From: Selaginella moellendorffii
Taxonomy: Eukaryota; Streptophyta; Lycopodiopsida; Selaginellales; Selaginellaceae
NCBI RefSeq assembly: GCF_000143415.4
Contig: NW_003314273.1
Coordinates: forward strand, 1,642,052-1,706,051
Length of the DNA stretch: 64,000 nt
Reading direction: 5' to 3'
Position 1 is the first letter of the stretch. Every line of letters begins with the position of its first letter. The translations under genes were made by a program, and so were the position numbers. Below are positions 1 to 11,817 of this stretch, piece after piece. The notes under the pieces were generated by a model that was given only the letters and a program-made list of their open reading frames with translations, had not been told where the DNA came from and did no database searches.

Positions 1-222
1 CAAAAGGGATTCAGAGGACATCCAGGCATCCTTGCAAACAACATCATGGCTTGCTGCATGCTGCATGACTTGATCACAAGGAATGATAGGTTCATGGAAG
101 ATTTTGACTCTGACAGATTTAACCATGATGCAGGGTACCTTCCACAAAGGTCTCTTCGTTCAGCTAAAGATAGCATAGCATTGCGAGACACTGTGGAAAA
201 GTTTGTAGAGAGCTTAGAGTGA
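1..222 (+). CDS. C-terminal end of a PIF/Harbinger (HARBI1-like) nuclease gene, 5' part outside the window
   Basis: Frame 1 is open from the first base to TGA at 220-222 (73 residues). It contains HPGILANNIMACCMLHDLI followed by an acidic stretch and ends ALRDTVEKFVESLE. A hydrophobic segment with ACC-LH followed some 40-60 residues later by a basic/leucine terminal helix is how DDE_Tnp_4 (HARBI1/ALP1-type) proteins end. The catalytic DDE residues lie upstream of the window and cannot be checked. The stop is intact and there are no internal stops, so the gene could be active or recently inactivated. No terminal inverted repeat was recognised downstream. The assignment rests on the shape of the last 70 residues only; a domesticated ALP1-like host gene is an alternative. 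Confidence 0.5.
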   Translation, partial: QKGFRGHPGILANNIMACCMLHDLITRNDRFMEDFDSDRFNHDAGYLPQRSLRSAKDSIALRDTVEKFVESLE

Positions 223-771
223 CAATACTATTGTACTTTATTTACTTAAGAGTGACAAAAACTATACATTTCAATGTTGATCCTGTGTCAATAGAGACAT
301 ACCTTGTGGGATGACTCCTCGGCCATTGCTACTACACTGCTGATGCCATTGCCTCTCAACCTTTGTACTTAAGCTGTACTTTGAGGATCTAGTGGAGGAA
401 TTTTTGCAAGGTAGAACTTTATATACTTATGCAAAGTTCAATTAAAGTATTCATTTGAGAAATTGAACAATGTCATATGTTGGGACCCAAAGGCACACTG
501 AAGGTAGCATGGGTTAGCTAGGTCAACCAGGCCTAGGGAGCTACACTCGACGCCCCACAGGGATGTCGAATCTATAGATGTATACTAGGGCATGGTGAGT
601 TGAGGGTTATAGAGACACTTATATCCCATTGTCATGGGCTCTTAGCTAGATTGGCTGATTTAGACACACTGTTAAGTGGGGGGATGTCCCAAGAGACATG
701 GTCAACAAGTCATAGAATTAAAAAAGAGACATTTGATGTGGGTATTGAACTTTTTTTATAGATGGTGGAGT
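223..771. other. Unassigned spacer after the Harbinger-like gene
   Basis: No open frame of note. A purine run, AAGTGGGGGGA, followed by TGTCCCAAGAG near 675-697 looks like a polypurine tract next to an LTR start. No matching LTR end could be placed, so this is only a possible fragment of a further LTR element. Confidence 0.3.
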
Positions 772-1839
772 TGTAAGGAACCAACTCCCTAAGATGTCCT
801 AAGCTAAAGAATCCCTGAAACCATGACCAAAATCATAAAAAGTTCATTGGATGAGACCAAGTTCGAGATCGAGCCCGAGACTGACTCTGAGACCAAGTTT
901 GAGGCTGAGTCCAAGATCAAGTTTGAGACCGACTCTGAGACCGAGTTTGAGACTAAGTCCAAGATTTGAGATTGGGTCCAAAACTGAGTCCGAGTTTGGG
1001 TCCGAGACCAAGTGTGAGGCTGAGTCCAAGATTGAGACCGAGTCTGAGTACTAATATAGGTTGTGGGGTGAAAGCACAAAGTGTGTGTCTCTTGGGGGGG
1101 GAGGGGGGGTGCCGGCTGCAGGGGGTTCCAAAAGTATAGTGGGGATAGTGAGGTCTAGGAACCAGTCTTGAAGGAACTCTTCAGTGGTGCTTCCAAACTG
1201 ACTTGAGGTAGAGACTAGGGGCCTCGGGTGGGAGTGAGCATGGAGTCAGGTGGTGCTAGAGAGGCCACCCGAGGAAGTGCTCAAGAGCAGTTCCCACTCC
1301 CGAAAGGGAAACCAATTGCAATGCTTCTAGCTCATGTGAAGTGGTGCCCTACTTGAGTACCTTGTGGCTTATTGGTCCTCACTCTTTCCTAGGGGCTTGA
1401 GCCTTCTCTTTGGGATGGAAAAACAAAGGTACCCATACTGAGCCATTAAGCCATGGTGTTTCTTAGCGATGTCCTAAAGCAAGTGAGACACTTAAGGCTT
1501 GGGATTTAGAGGGTTCCATAATTAAGTTTTATTATACCAAGGGATGTTAAGAATCTGGAGACTTGGTGTGCTTTGCTACTTATGTCTGTGGGGAGTGTAG
1601 TTGAACCTTAAGTCCAATTTAACTTGGGGAGGGGGATTGGGAGAGAATTTAGGAATTCATGGATAGATGGCTAATGCTTTATTACTCATGTAGTGAGTAG
1701 CTGAAACTAAGTAGGACCAAATAGAAGATAGTACAATAGAAAGGAATCATGGCAAGGGAACTTAACTAAGGCTAAAGTAGTGGTGGTCAGATAGATGAGG
1801 TAAGCTAACAAATTAGAAAGGAAAAACTTGTGGCTTATA
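772..1839 (+). mobile_element. Solo LTR, family 1 (Ty3/gypsy)
   Basis: It starts TGTAAGGAACCAACTC and ends AACTTGTGGCTTATA, matching end to end the LTR of the gypsy element at 11818-12945. The final CTTACA is mutated to CTTATA. It contains the same internal GAGNCCGAG array (about 850-1055) and the G-run module (about 1067-1150). There is no internal region on either side, so it is a solo LTR. Flanking 5-mers (GGAGT and GAGGT) are not a clean duplication, which fits an old insertion. Confidence 0.8.
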
Positions 1840-2741
1840 GAGGTGATTTCTACAATGAGCTTGCTTGATCACTAATAGTGTCCTAGCTTCTCACTGTCCA
1901 TCAAAGAGCCCAACAAAGCCTTCCTTTCAGTGATTTAGATTTTGTTGTTGGCAGCTCTTCCCTTTAGCATCCCTCCTTGGGGCAATCAGAAGTTGAGGCC
2001 GTAGACTCTAGCACCTCTTCCAAGTGCAAAAGGTTGAGGCTTGGATCTCCCTCCATTGTTGCTTGGTGTTGGGTGGCATTCCATCTTGGATACAGTAGTA
2101 TAAAAGAAAAAATAGAGAGATTTTGGAATGATTCTTCATTGATTCTCGCAGCAGATGCCCCCGCTGATGGTAGCAAGTGTAGGGAGATTGGGTGCTCTCT
2201 CCTATACGCTCTTCTTCTTTTGGCTGCACCTCCGATCACAGCAGGCATGGTGCTAGAAGCTGCACTCCTCTATGCCCTAAGTCACCAATCACTTTTTCTC
2301 CTAAGACACCTACGTGAAATGAATTATAATAATACAATGGTATTGTGAGTCCAATAAAGTAATGGAGACTGGGTCTGAGATTGAGGCCGACACTAAGACC
2401 AAGTTTGAGACCAAGACTAAGATTGAATTCTCCATGGAAAGAAGCAAGAAACCTTGTAGAACTTAAGCAGTTCTATTTGGGCAGATACTCCACCCTTGAG
2501 GGAAATTTTCCAGGGGGGAGAAATAAAACCCTAGGTTCCATACCCCCCTGGTGACATGGCACCCAAAATAGGGGGGACGGGGGAAACCTGATGTCCCTCA
2601 TAAGGGTGGGCTTCCATGCTCCACCAAAAGACTGAAGCTTGTTCTCCATCTTCTTGTGTGTGCCATCCATTGACGATTCAAGTGTTGCCTTGCCTCATTG
2701 CAATTGTGACAGCCTTGACCTCACAATGCCAAACCCTAGAT
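1840..2741. other. Unassigned sequence with a short GAGNCC-type array
   Basis: No supported gene. An open frame of 123 codons at 1977-2348 has no recognisable motif and an open antisense partner, so it is not annotated as coding. At about 2360-2430 there is a short degenerate run of GAGACTGGGTCTGAGATTGAG-type units like those inside the LTRs, probably an LTR fragment. Confidence 0.3.
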
Positions 2742-3764
2742 TGATCCAGTGCCTCATGTCATGATCTAGCGCCTTGTCACCCTAATTCTACTTCCATTTC
2801 AACACTTTAAAAAACATAATTTGCAATTCTACTTCTCCTTTATCATGGTTGATTCCACAAAAGCTTGCCAAAGCAATCAAAGTTCTCACATATCATGTGT
2901 ATTCCTTGTAACATCATTACAGCTCTCCTATCTGCAGCCACAATTGAAGCTTGGTGGTGTTGATCATTAGCTGCCTCCATTTTTTCTATCATTTGTATGT
3001 TGCTATCTTGAAGTTCTTGCATCGTTGCTTTCCTTTGCTCATCACTTCACTCGAGGAAACCATCAAATCCTTGAGTGCATTTGTTTTTTTCCCCATAGCT
3101 ATTGGAACTTTTTTCTTGCCAACTTATACTTATGAAATGTTCTTGTTAGCATCTCTAGGATCTTGTTTCAAATACAATGTTTTGATCTGGATCTATAGCT
3201 GTGTTTGTCTCTAGAAAAAAGAGAAACAATGGAGCTCTCGTAGAGTTTTAGCAAGTCGAGAATTAGAGATTCATTTTTCACAACTTTATCATCACTATCT
3301 CTTCCAGAAATTGGCTCTTTTGATGGAGAAACAAGTATTCCAAAGGTACAAAAAAAAAATATTCATGTTTGTTTTTTGATTTCACAACTTGTTTTCCCAA
3401 AATGAACCAACTCTGAAATGAACCAACTTCATTCTTATAGTAAACTCACTACTAAAGTAGGATGGTTTCCTTGATGGGATGTGGGTAGAACAAGAACTTT
3501 AAGATAGCAACATATAAATAATGGGAAAAATGGAGGTAGCTAATGATTGATGCCACCAAGCTTCAATTATGGTTGTAGATAGGAGAGTTGTAATGATGTT
3601 ACAAGAAATGCACATGATGCGTGAGGAACTTTGATTGCTTTAGCAAGCTTTTGTGAAAATCAACCATGACAATTAGAACTAGAATTGTAAATTTTGTTTT
3701 TTAAAGTGTTAAAATGGAATCAAGTAGAACTAGGGCAAGAGATCATGACATGAGGTGTTGGATC
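2742..3764. repeat. Imperfect inverted repeat, arms about 280 and 270 bp
   Basis: The left arm, about 2742-3021, reappears reverse-complemented at about 3493-3764. Examples are CCTCATGTCATGATCT near 2750 against AGATCATGACATGAGG near 3740, and GTTGCTATCTTGAAGTTCTTG near 3000 against its complement near 3500. The roughly 470-bp spacer has no gene. The arms differ by many substitutions, so this is old. It could be two opposed copies of a repeat or a foldback element. Confidence 0.75.
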
Positions 3765-3799
3765 ATGATGTGAGACACTAGAGCACTAGGTTTGATCTT

Positions 3800-4085
3800 G
3801 ATTCAGCCCTTGGCCATAGAGCTCTCGGCCATGGAGCTTTTGCAGTTATAGAGCTCTCGGTCACAATAGAACTCTTGTAGCAATGAGCTCTTGGCCATGG
3901 AGCTCTCAACTATGGTGGAGCTCTTGCTGCCATGGAGCTCTTGGCCATAGTGGAGCTCTTGCAGCCATGGAGCTCCTAGCCATAGTGGAGCTCTTGCAGC
4001 TATGGAGCTCCTAGCCATAGTGGAGCTCTTGCAGCTATAGAGCTCTTGGCCATGGTGGAGCTCTTGTGGCCATGGAGCTCTTGTA
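3800..4085. repeat. Minisatellite built on GGAGCTCTTGCAGCCAT
   Basis: The sequence repeats GGAGCTC and GCCATGG/GCCATAG words in alternating order, with higher-order units of about 39 bp (AGTGGAGCTCTTGCAGC then TATGGAGCTCCTAGCCAT). The minus strand reads as a low-complexity open frame purely because the unit lacks stops. A related single unit occurs near 3230. Confidence 0.8.
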
Positions 4086-4456
4086 AAGTTTGGGCAAGTT
4101 GAGAATTCAATACTCTTTACTATTGTAAATGACTAAATTTTCCATTGTACTTTAGTCACTTAACCACACCTTTGACCACTTATAGGGGTCTCACTCACCA
4201 CCTCCATAAGTCCTATTCCCAAATTAGGGATTTGCTAACCTTGTAAATGGCCTCTATACCACATAGCCTTTGCACTTGATCCAAGTGCTCCATATGTCTA
4301 ATCCAAGTGTTTAATCTCATGATAAAAACCCAAAGGTATTATTGACATATCAACCCATTATACTAAGACTATATCCAGTTACCTTTGTTTTATTAGTAGT
4401 CCAAGACCACCCATATCACAATCATGTCTCCTAAAGATTGGGCCATTTGCCCATGA

Positions 4457-5559
4457 TGTAAGCGACTAAATTTTCCATTCTACTTTAGTCACTTAACCAC
4501 ACCTCCAACCACTTGGAGGAGTCTCTCTCACAACCTCCATAAGTCCTATTTCAGACTTGGGCTTGCTAGCCCCGAGAATGGCATCCCTGCCACTCAACCT
4601 TTGCACTTGATCCAAGTGCTCCACGTGTCCAATCCCATGACCGACACCCCAAGGTACCACCAACATATCCGCCCGTTACGCTAAGGCCATGCCCCTTTAC
4701 CTTGGTCACACTAGTGGTCTAACACCACCTGCATCACAGTCCCTTCTCTCAAGGACTGGGCCATCCGTCCATGAGTGATCATTCCAGATCCCCTCCTTAG
4801 CATCCTTAGGATGCCCACAGACATGGGGAATAGCCTTCCCCAATATCCCTTTTCCGGTCTTCGCCAAGTCCCTTTTTGGCCATGGCCGTGTTTGTCAACA
4901 CTGCCACTGGATCAATGCTCACAGGCCCGACCACTAAGTCCCACGGTCCTCTAGGACTTCCTCACCACACGACTGTATCCTTAGTCACTACACCAGAGGA
5001 CTGCTCCTCTGCCTTTCCACAGTCTGGGCCTTCGGGACAACATTTCGGAACACCGTGGCCTTACGCAAGCCTCGGGGGTACTCTCCCCGCCTTTCGCTTC
5101 AGGTGCTCTAGCCATGGGCTTAGAGCGAGGTTCCGTTGAGCCACGACAGGTATCCAAGTAGGTAGTGCCACCCACACTTGGACTGGGAGCATCGGCCAGT
5201 TGATCTCCCGGGGGAAACTAGAGCTGGCTCTTGAACACTTCACTAAGCTACCCCGCTTGTCGGTCCGTGTTCACTCTAGTCTTGGACTTCCCAGTGGGCA
5301 GCTCATCACCCAACACTGGGTCCGGCCTTCCTGGGCCAAACTGGCCTTTCCTGGCCAAACTGGCTCCACTGCAGTCCTCCCCCCTACTATACTTTTGGAG
5401 CTCACCAAACCCCCCAGGGTCTGGGAGACGAACGCTTTGGGCTTTCACCCTCTTAGGCTCCGGACTCGGACTCGGACTCGGACTCGGACTCGGATTCGGA
5501 CTCAGACTCGGGCTCGGGCTCGGTCTCGGCCTCGGCCTCGGTCTCGGTCTCGGTCCCGA

Positions 5560-5597
<38 letters not shown>

Positions 5598-6063
5598 CCG
5601 GTCTCGGTCTCGACTTCAGACTCCATCTCGGACTCCATCTCGGACTCCATCTCGGACTCCATCTCGGGTCCATCTCGGACTCCATCTCGGACTCCATCTC
5701 GGGTCCATCTTGGACTCCATCTCGGACTCCATTTCGGGTCCATCTCGGGTCCACCTCGGACTCCATCTCGGACTCCATCTCGGATTCCATCTCGGGTCTA
5801 TCTCGGACTCCACTTCGGACTCCAACTTGGGTCCATCTCGGGTCCACCTCGGACTCCACTTCGGACTCCATCTCGGACTCCATCTCGGGTTCGCTTCGTG
5901 CTCGTTCCTCGAGCACTTCGTTGGGAGTTCCACTCCCGCTCTTGACTTTTCAAGTCGGAGCTTTTGGTCCAAACGTGTTATGCTCATTTGGCTCTCGCTT
6001 CGACCACTACCATGTGGCGCCCTTCCGGCTCCACTTTGGGGCTTAGGGATTTTGTGTCTCACA
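4457..6063 (-). mobile_element. Solo LTR, family 2, nested in an older family 2 LTR
   Basis: Complete LTR from TGTAAGCGACTAAATTTTCC to TTTTGTGTCTCACA (plus-strand reading). It is flanked by an exact 5-bp target duplication, CATGA at 4452-4456 and 6064-6068. The host sequence resumes at the matching position of the older LTR (gggccatttgcccatga / gtggtcatcc). It contains a long array of CGGACT, CGGTCT and 12-bp GGACTCCATCTC units at about 5455-5890. Confidence 0.9.
5455..5895. repeat. Graded micro/minisatellite array inside an LTR
   Basis: Runs of the hexamer CGGACT grade into CGGTCT, then into 12-bp CTCGGACTCCAT units interspersed with CGGGTCCATCT. The unit lengths are multiples of three and lack stop codons, so several frames on both strands stay open for 200-370 codons (RTRTRT, GLGLGL, SDSDSD). 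I treat those frames as by-products, not genes. Confidence 0.9.
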
Positions 6064-7138
6064 CATGAGTGGTCATCCCATGACCACACTTTAACATCTG
6101 TAGGATGTCTAGAGACATGGGGAACACCCTTCTCCAATATCCTTCTTTAGTCCCCACCAAGTCCTTTATTGTCCATAATTGTGCTTGCCAACACTGCTAT
6201 GAGTTAAGGCTTGAAGGCTTGACCACTAAGTCTTATTGACCTTTGGGACTTCTTTGCTATACAACTATATCCTTGGTCACTATACAAGAGGGTTGCTCCT
6301 CTTCCTTTCCACAGTCTAGGACTTTAAAATGACATTTCAAAACATCAAAGCCCAATATAAGCATCGTGGGTACTCTCCGACCTTCTGCCTTTTGGTGCCC
6401 TAGCCATGTGGCTAGAGTGAGGTTCCAATGAGCCATACTAGGTATCTAAGTAGGTAGTGCCACCCACACTTGGATTGGGAGCATCGATTATCCAATCTCC
6501 TAGGGGAGCTAAACCTACTCTTGAACACTTTCATAAACTACCCTACTTATCCATTTGTGTTCATTCTAGCCTTGGACTCTTCAGTGGTTATATCATAACC
6601 CACGATGTGGGTGTAGCCTTCCTAAGTCACAGTGGCCTTTCCTAGCTAAATTGATTCCACTTAAGTCCAACCCCCACACTCTCCCTATTATACTTTTGGA
6701 ACCCCCTGTAGCCCCCCCCCCCCCAAAAGGTACTATCACTTTGGGCTTTCACCCCTTGACTTGTATTAGTATTTGGACTTGGACTCGGGCTTGGACTCGG
6801 TCTTGGTCTTGGTCTCAGTTTTGGTCTTGATCTTGGACTTAGTCTTGGCCTCCATCTCAAACTCGACCTTGGGCTCCATTTCAGACTCCATCTCAGACTC
6901 TTTCTCGAATTCCATCTTAGACTCCATCTCAAACTCCTTTTTGGACTCTATCTTGGACTCCTTCTTATACTCCTTCTCGGACTTTATCTCGAACTCGGTA
7001 CCAACACTTTCCATGTGTCATGACACTTGCCATATGTTAATCCTTAAGAGCAAGAGTGGAACTCCAAACAAAGTGCTCTAAAAATAAGCATATAGCAATC
7101 AATAAATGAGTCTCTAGAAAGGGACACAAGAAGCTTTT

Positions 7139-8836
7139 TGTAGCACATGTGATCATAGGATGAGATTTGGATATATTGTCACCGTAGATCTTTGGAACCT
7201 TGGGGGATAAATGGAGATAAAATAGCTACTAAGGGCTCTCTTATCAAGCAATTGCCCCTTTTTCAGTTGGTTTAAGGGGAGAGAGATAAGGTGTGTTACA
7301 GTTGGTATCGGAGTAAATGGCACGGGTTCAATTCCAATTGATTAGTGGCTACTAAAAAATATAATATACTCTTGAGCAAGGTATATTCCTACCCCTAAAT
7401 TTGAAATCGTACGTATTGGACATCCATGTGTACGTCCTTCCTCTTGTGTGGAGTATCTATGGACGAAGGTATCCACCGTGGGACTGCAGTACGGGTGGAT
7501 GACTAGTTGCCTCACATGGAATAGTTAATCTACACAATGGAAGGATTGGTAGATTGAGTGCGGAAATGGAGGTGTTAGTTCTCCTTGGCTCAGTAAGGGT
7601 TGTTAGTCAATAGTCAATGAGGACATTGACATTTCTAAAGGGGGGGTGAGTGTAGCGCATGTGATCATGGGATGAGATTTGGATATACTGTCACTGTAGA
7701 TCCTTGGAACCTTGGGGGATAAATGGGGATAAAATAGCTACTAAGGGCTCTCTTATCAAGCAATTGCCCCTTTTTCAGTTGGCTTAAGGGGAGAGAGATA
7801 AGGTGCGTTACAGTTGGTATTGGAGTAAATGGCACGGGTTCAATTCCAATTGATTAGTGGCTACTAAAAAATATAATATACTCTTGAGCAAGGTATATTC
7901 CTACCCCTAAATTTGAAATTGTACGTATTGGACATCCATGTGTACGTCCTTCCTCTTGTGTGGAGTATCTATGGACGAAGGTATCCACCGTGGGACTGCA
8001 ATACGGGTGGATGACTAGTTGCCTCACATGGAATAGTTAGTTTACACAATGGAAGGATTGGTAGATTGAGTGCGGAAATGGAGGTGTTAGTTCTCCTTGG
8101 CTCAGTAAGGGTTGTTAGTCAATAGTCAATGAGGACATTGACATTTCTAAAGGGGGGGTGAGTGTAGCGCATGTGATCATGGGATGAGATTTGGATATAC
8201 TGTCACTGTAGATCCTTGGAACCTTGGGGGATAAATGGGGATAAAATAGCCACTAAGGGCTCTCTTATCAAGCAATTGCCCCTTTTTCAGTTGGCTTAAG
8301 GGGAGAGAGATAAGGTGTGTTACAGTTGGTATTGGAGTAAATGGCACGGGTTCAATTCCAATTGATTAGTGGCTACTAAAAAATATAATATACTCTTGAG
8401 CAAGGTATATTCCTACCCCTAAATTTGAAATCGTACGTATTGGACATCCATGTGTACGTCCTTCCTCTTGTGTGGAGTATCTATGGACGAAGGTATCCAC
8501 CGTGGGACTGCAATACGGGTGGATGACTAGTTGCCTCACATGGAATAGTTAGTTTACACAATGGAAGGATTGGTAGATTGAGTGCGGAAATGGAGGTGTT
8601 AGTTCTCCTTGGCTCAGTAAGGGTTGTTAGTCAATAGTCAATGAGGACATTGACATTTCTAAAGGGGGGGTGAGTGTAGCGCATGTGATCATGGGATGAG
8701 ATTTGGATATATTGTCACTATAGATCCTTGGAACCTTGGGGGATAAATGGGGATAAAATAGCCACTAAGGGCTCTCTCATCAAGCAATTGCCCCTTTTGT
8801 AGTTGGTTTAAGGGGAGAGAGATAAGGTATGCTACA
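7139..8836 (+). mobile_element. Tandem TRIM-type LTR element: four LTRs and three internal units
   Basis: Four 162-bp LTRs lie at 7139-7300, 7651-7812, 8163-8324 and 8675-8836. Each runs from TGTAGCRCATGTGATCAT to a ...YTACA end, with an exact spacing of 512 bp. The three 350-bp internal units begin GTTGGTATCGGAG (a primer-binding site matching initiator tRNA-Met) and end in a polypurine tract, AAAGGGGGGGTGAG, directly before the next LTR. There is no coding capacity. The whole array is flanked by an exact 5-bp duplication, CTTTT (7134-7138 and 8837-8841). The empty site is visible in related LTRs (GGAGCTTTTGGTCCAAACGTG near 19637). This is a terminal-repeat retrotransposon in miniature in multimeric form. 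Confidence 0.93.
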
Positions 8837-8932
8837 CTTTTGGTACAAATGTGTTACGTTCATTGGACTTCCACTTTGATCACTGCCTATGGCACCCTTT
8901 TAGCTCCACTTTGGAGTTTAGTGTGTTTCACA

Positions 8933-9400
8933 ACTCCACCACCTATAGAGAAGTTTGATGTCCTCATCAAACAATAAACCATTTTATAAAGTAACCCTAT
9001 CATGGATTGCCATTTTCATCCTTAGTACTAAGCTAGTATTCATCAATAGTTCAACACTAAAGGCTCACCATGCCCTCCCATCCTCTAAGGGGCATAGTCT
9101 TTCTAACTTAGAGTCTTATTAGATCACATGTGATGGTCTTTTCCCTTTATTTGTTTAGTTTTTGCTAAACTTATTAGGGATACCTTCTCTATTTCAATCT
9201 TACTAGTCATTCCAGAGTAGTATTAGCCTCTATCAACATAACCATTATATTTGGAATTTTAATATTGACTTCTTGAGTCAATTTCTTAGGTGTTTTTGAC
9301 ACCTTGTATTGTATATGTTGTGCATACTCCATTTCCTCATCCTAACAAATTCTTTATTTGAGGGCACTATTATCCTCTCTTTTATTTTGTGTCATCCTAG
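8933..9400 (-). mobile_element. Internal fragment of the old family 2 element
   Basis: It aligns to 19745-20305 of the younger family 2 element and stops at CATCCTAG, where a new family 2 insertion begins. It continues at 25737. No coding frame is seen. Confidence 0.7.
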
Positions 9401-10003
9401 TGTAAATAATTAAATTTCCATTCTACTTTAGTCACTTAACCACACCTCCGACCACTTGGAAGAGTCTCACTCATAACTTCCATAAGTCCTCTTTTGGACT
9501 TAGGGACTTGTTAGCCCCAAGAATGGCATCCATGCCACTCAACCATTGCACTTGGTCCAAGTGCTCCATGTGTTCAATCCCATGACCAACATTGCAAGGA
9601 ACCACTGACATATCAGCCTGTTACGCTAAGGCCATGCCCATTCACCTTGGTCACACCGGTGGTCTGACACCACCTACATCACAGTCCTGTCTCTCAAAGA
9701 CTGGGTTATCTGTCCATGAGTGATCATCCCAGATCCACTCCTTAGCATCCTTAGGATGTCCATAGACATGAGGAATAGCCTTCCCCAATATCCCTTTTCC
9801 AGTCCCCACCAAGTCCCTTTCTGCCTATGGCCGTGTTCGCCAACATTGCCATTGGATCGAGGCCCACAAGCCCGACCACTAAGTCCCATGGTTCTCTGGG
9901 ACTTCCTCACCACCCAACTGTATCTTTGGTCACTACACCAGAGGACTACTCCTCTTCCTTTCCACAGTCTGGGCCTTTGGGACAACATTTCAGAACACCG
10001 TGG
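9401..10003 (-). repeat. Truncated family 2 LTR
   Basis: It starts TGTAAATAATTAAATTTCC and follows the family 2 LTR as far as ACCGTGGCCCTA. It then jumps without the distal half (no GGACTC array, no TCTCACA end) into family 2 interior sequence (CTCAGTTTCCATC...). Confidence 0.75.
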
Positions 10004-11817
10004 CCCTAGAGTAGTCTCAGTTTCCATCGATATAACTTTTGCACTATGGAACTTTTACTTTTGACTTCTTGAAGTCAATTTCCTAGGTGTCTCCGACACC
10101 TTGCATTGCACATATTGTGCAACTCCACTTCCCCACCCTAGGAAGTTCTCTACTTGGGGGCACCATCATCCTCTCTTCTATTTTGTGCCTCCTTGGGCAC
10201 TAAGTTCCTGTTATCATAATTTGTGCTAAGGCTGTCCATGGCCCTATCATTTGGCTACCTTACCGCTCCCTCCCTTGGAGCTTCCACTTTCACTAAATCG
10301 GAGCAATTGGGAATCCATCCTTGGAAACACTTTTCCTTTCCCACAATTCGTTAGCCCCCAACACATTAGACCTTGCCTTTCCCACAATTCGTTAGCCCCC
10401 AACACATTAGTGTTCTTGGTCTAACTTTGCCTTTTGGATTCTTTCCCATAGTTCCTATGGCTTTTTTCTTAGCCATTAATTTTTTGCTCCTATCCTTTGA
10501 TAGTTGCACCCAACAACATAGGATTGCTACCTCTTTTTAGTTCTATAGCAAAGACTTTGCTTGCCAAGTCCAGATGGTGTTTACCCCTAGTATGTCTCTT
10601 TATCATTTTCTACTATGGCTTTATTCATAGCCCAATTTAGTGACCCTCCCATGGGTCTCTTATGGAGACTACTTTTCTCGGACTCACTATGCCATTGCAT
10701 GGACACAACTTATTTCCCTTAGGTGCTCTTCCCACTTGGTCATCTTGACCAAGCCACACCATCATAAACAGTTCAAATCAACACTTTGAACCAGAAACTT
10801 CATTCCTTAGCCAACCAAGGACCTTGTCCTTATTTAGCCACAAGATCACCTAGTGATTTCACCTTGGCACCTTAACAGAGTTGCCAAGAGGTATTTAGTC
10901 TTCTAGACCTTCAAGTTGTTGACCATGACCCTGGGGGCATTCCCCACACTTGGCAGTGCACCCAAGCCAACCCTTACAACCAAGGGTCCATAGCAACTAA
11001 GATTAAGTGTCCTCATCTTATTCACCACGTCCTTGGTGCCACTCGCACCAAAATGTTCAAATTAGATATGCTAAGCCACACTAAGAAATCTAACCGTGCA
11101 TCACGACTTCGAGGCATCCCTCGCTTGGCAATGTGCCCAAACTAGTCTCCTCACTGAGAGTCCATGACCACCGAAAAATGAGTGTCCTTATATTCCAAAC
11201 CATCACCACGCCCTAGTGATTTGGGATTTGAACCCAAGCACTAAAGGGTCGGGACTTGAACCCAACCTCTGTATATGCATTTACAGAAGGCATTATCCAA
11301 GATGCCTGGCGTGACTCCCCACGCCGGTGCACCAACTTATAGTTAAAGCGCGCTATAGATCACAGCTTAGGAACCTAGTTCCTTTGTATTGCCAAGTCCT
11401 CTCACTTGACATGTTTATGATCATGCATGGACTCCTCCATGCTTGGCCCCATGGCCACCCTTTTTGAAGGCAGCACCTTCAACTAGGGTATTTGTTCCCC
11501 GGACTTGCGAATCTCATCTAACAAGTCATCCGGCCACCGTAACATAGTTCATGCATAAGCGTGAAAGTCTTTAACCATCAATTTTTGTTCAAAGCCCTCT
11601 CTTTGAACACTCAGGAACTACTTTCACAACCTTGATAGCCTTGCCTCATGGCAAACTTTTTCTGCTGCGCCACTCTAATTTCACGCGCTCTAGGAACAAT
11701 TTACACTTGGCTTTCTAAGTACTTATTTACCTAGAATTGTCTTTGGGAACTTTCAAGGAACTTTGTTCCTTAGCTTGCTAAGGCTTCTCCTTTTTGCAAG
11801 CTCCCTAATCACCATAT
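10004..11817 (-). mobile_element. Family 2 interior, first part
   Basis: It aligns to about 20117-21915 of the younger copy. No open frame exceeds about 110 codons on either strand and none is recognisable. Near 11220-11260 there are two short hairpins resembling tRNA T-arms on the minus strand. A GGCGTG/CACGCC hairpin follows near 11310-11325. The segment is cut at 11817 by a gypsy insertion. Confidence 0.7.

Larger units (their letters stand above)
4124..8932 (-). mobile_element. Old family 2 LTR, interrupted by a solo LTR and a tandem TRIM
   Basis: On the plus strand it starts TGTAAATGACTAAATTTTCC and ends GTGTTTCACA, the family 2 LTR in reverse. Removing the nested solo LTR (4457-6063) and the miniature LTR array (7139-8836) with their duplicated 5-mers leaves about 1.5 kb, the normal length of this LTR. 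The sequence after 8932 (ACTCCACCACCTATAG...) matches what follows the younger family 2 LTR at 19745. This is therefore the 3' LTR of a minus-strand element whose interior continues at 8933-9400 and 25737-29530. Confidence 0.8.

Noticed and set aside
1977-2348. 123-codon frame as a gene
   Set aside because: No motif, antisense frames equally open, no conservation visible within the window.
5200-6150. Long open frames (up to about 376 codons) with RTRTRT, GLGLGL or SDSDSD runs here and at 18675-19845 and 24621-25751
   Set aside because: They arise because 6- and 12-bp units without stops keep several frames open on both strands; they start in LTR sequence, differ between copies by array length and match no domain.
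7139-8836. CRISPR-like or satellite interpretation of the 512-bp repeats
   Set aside because: Units contain LTR ends, PBS and polypurine tract and are flanked by a target duplication; this is an LTR-element multimer.
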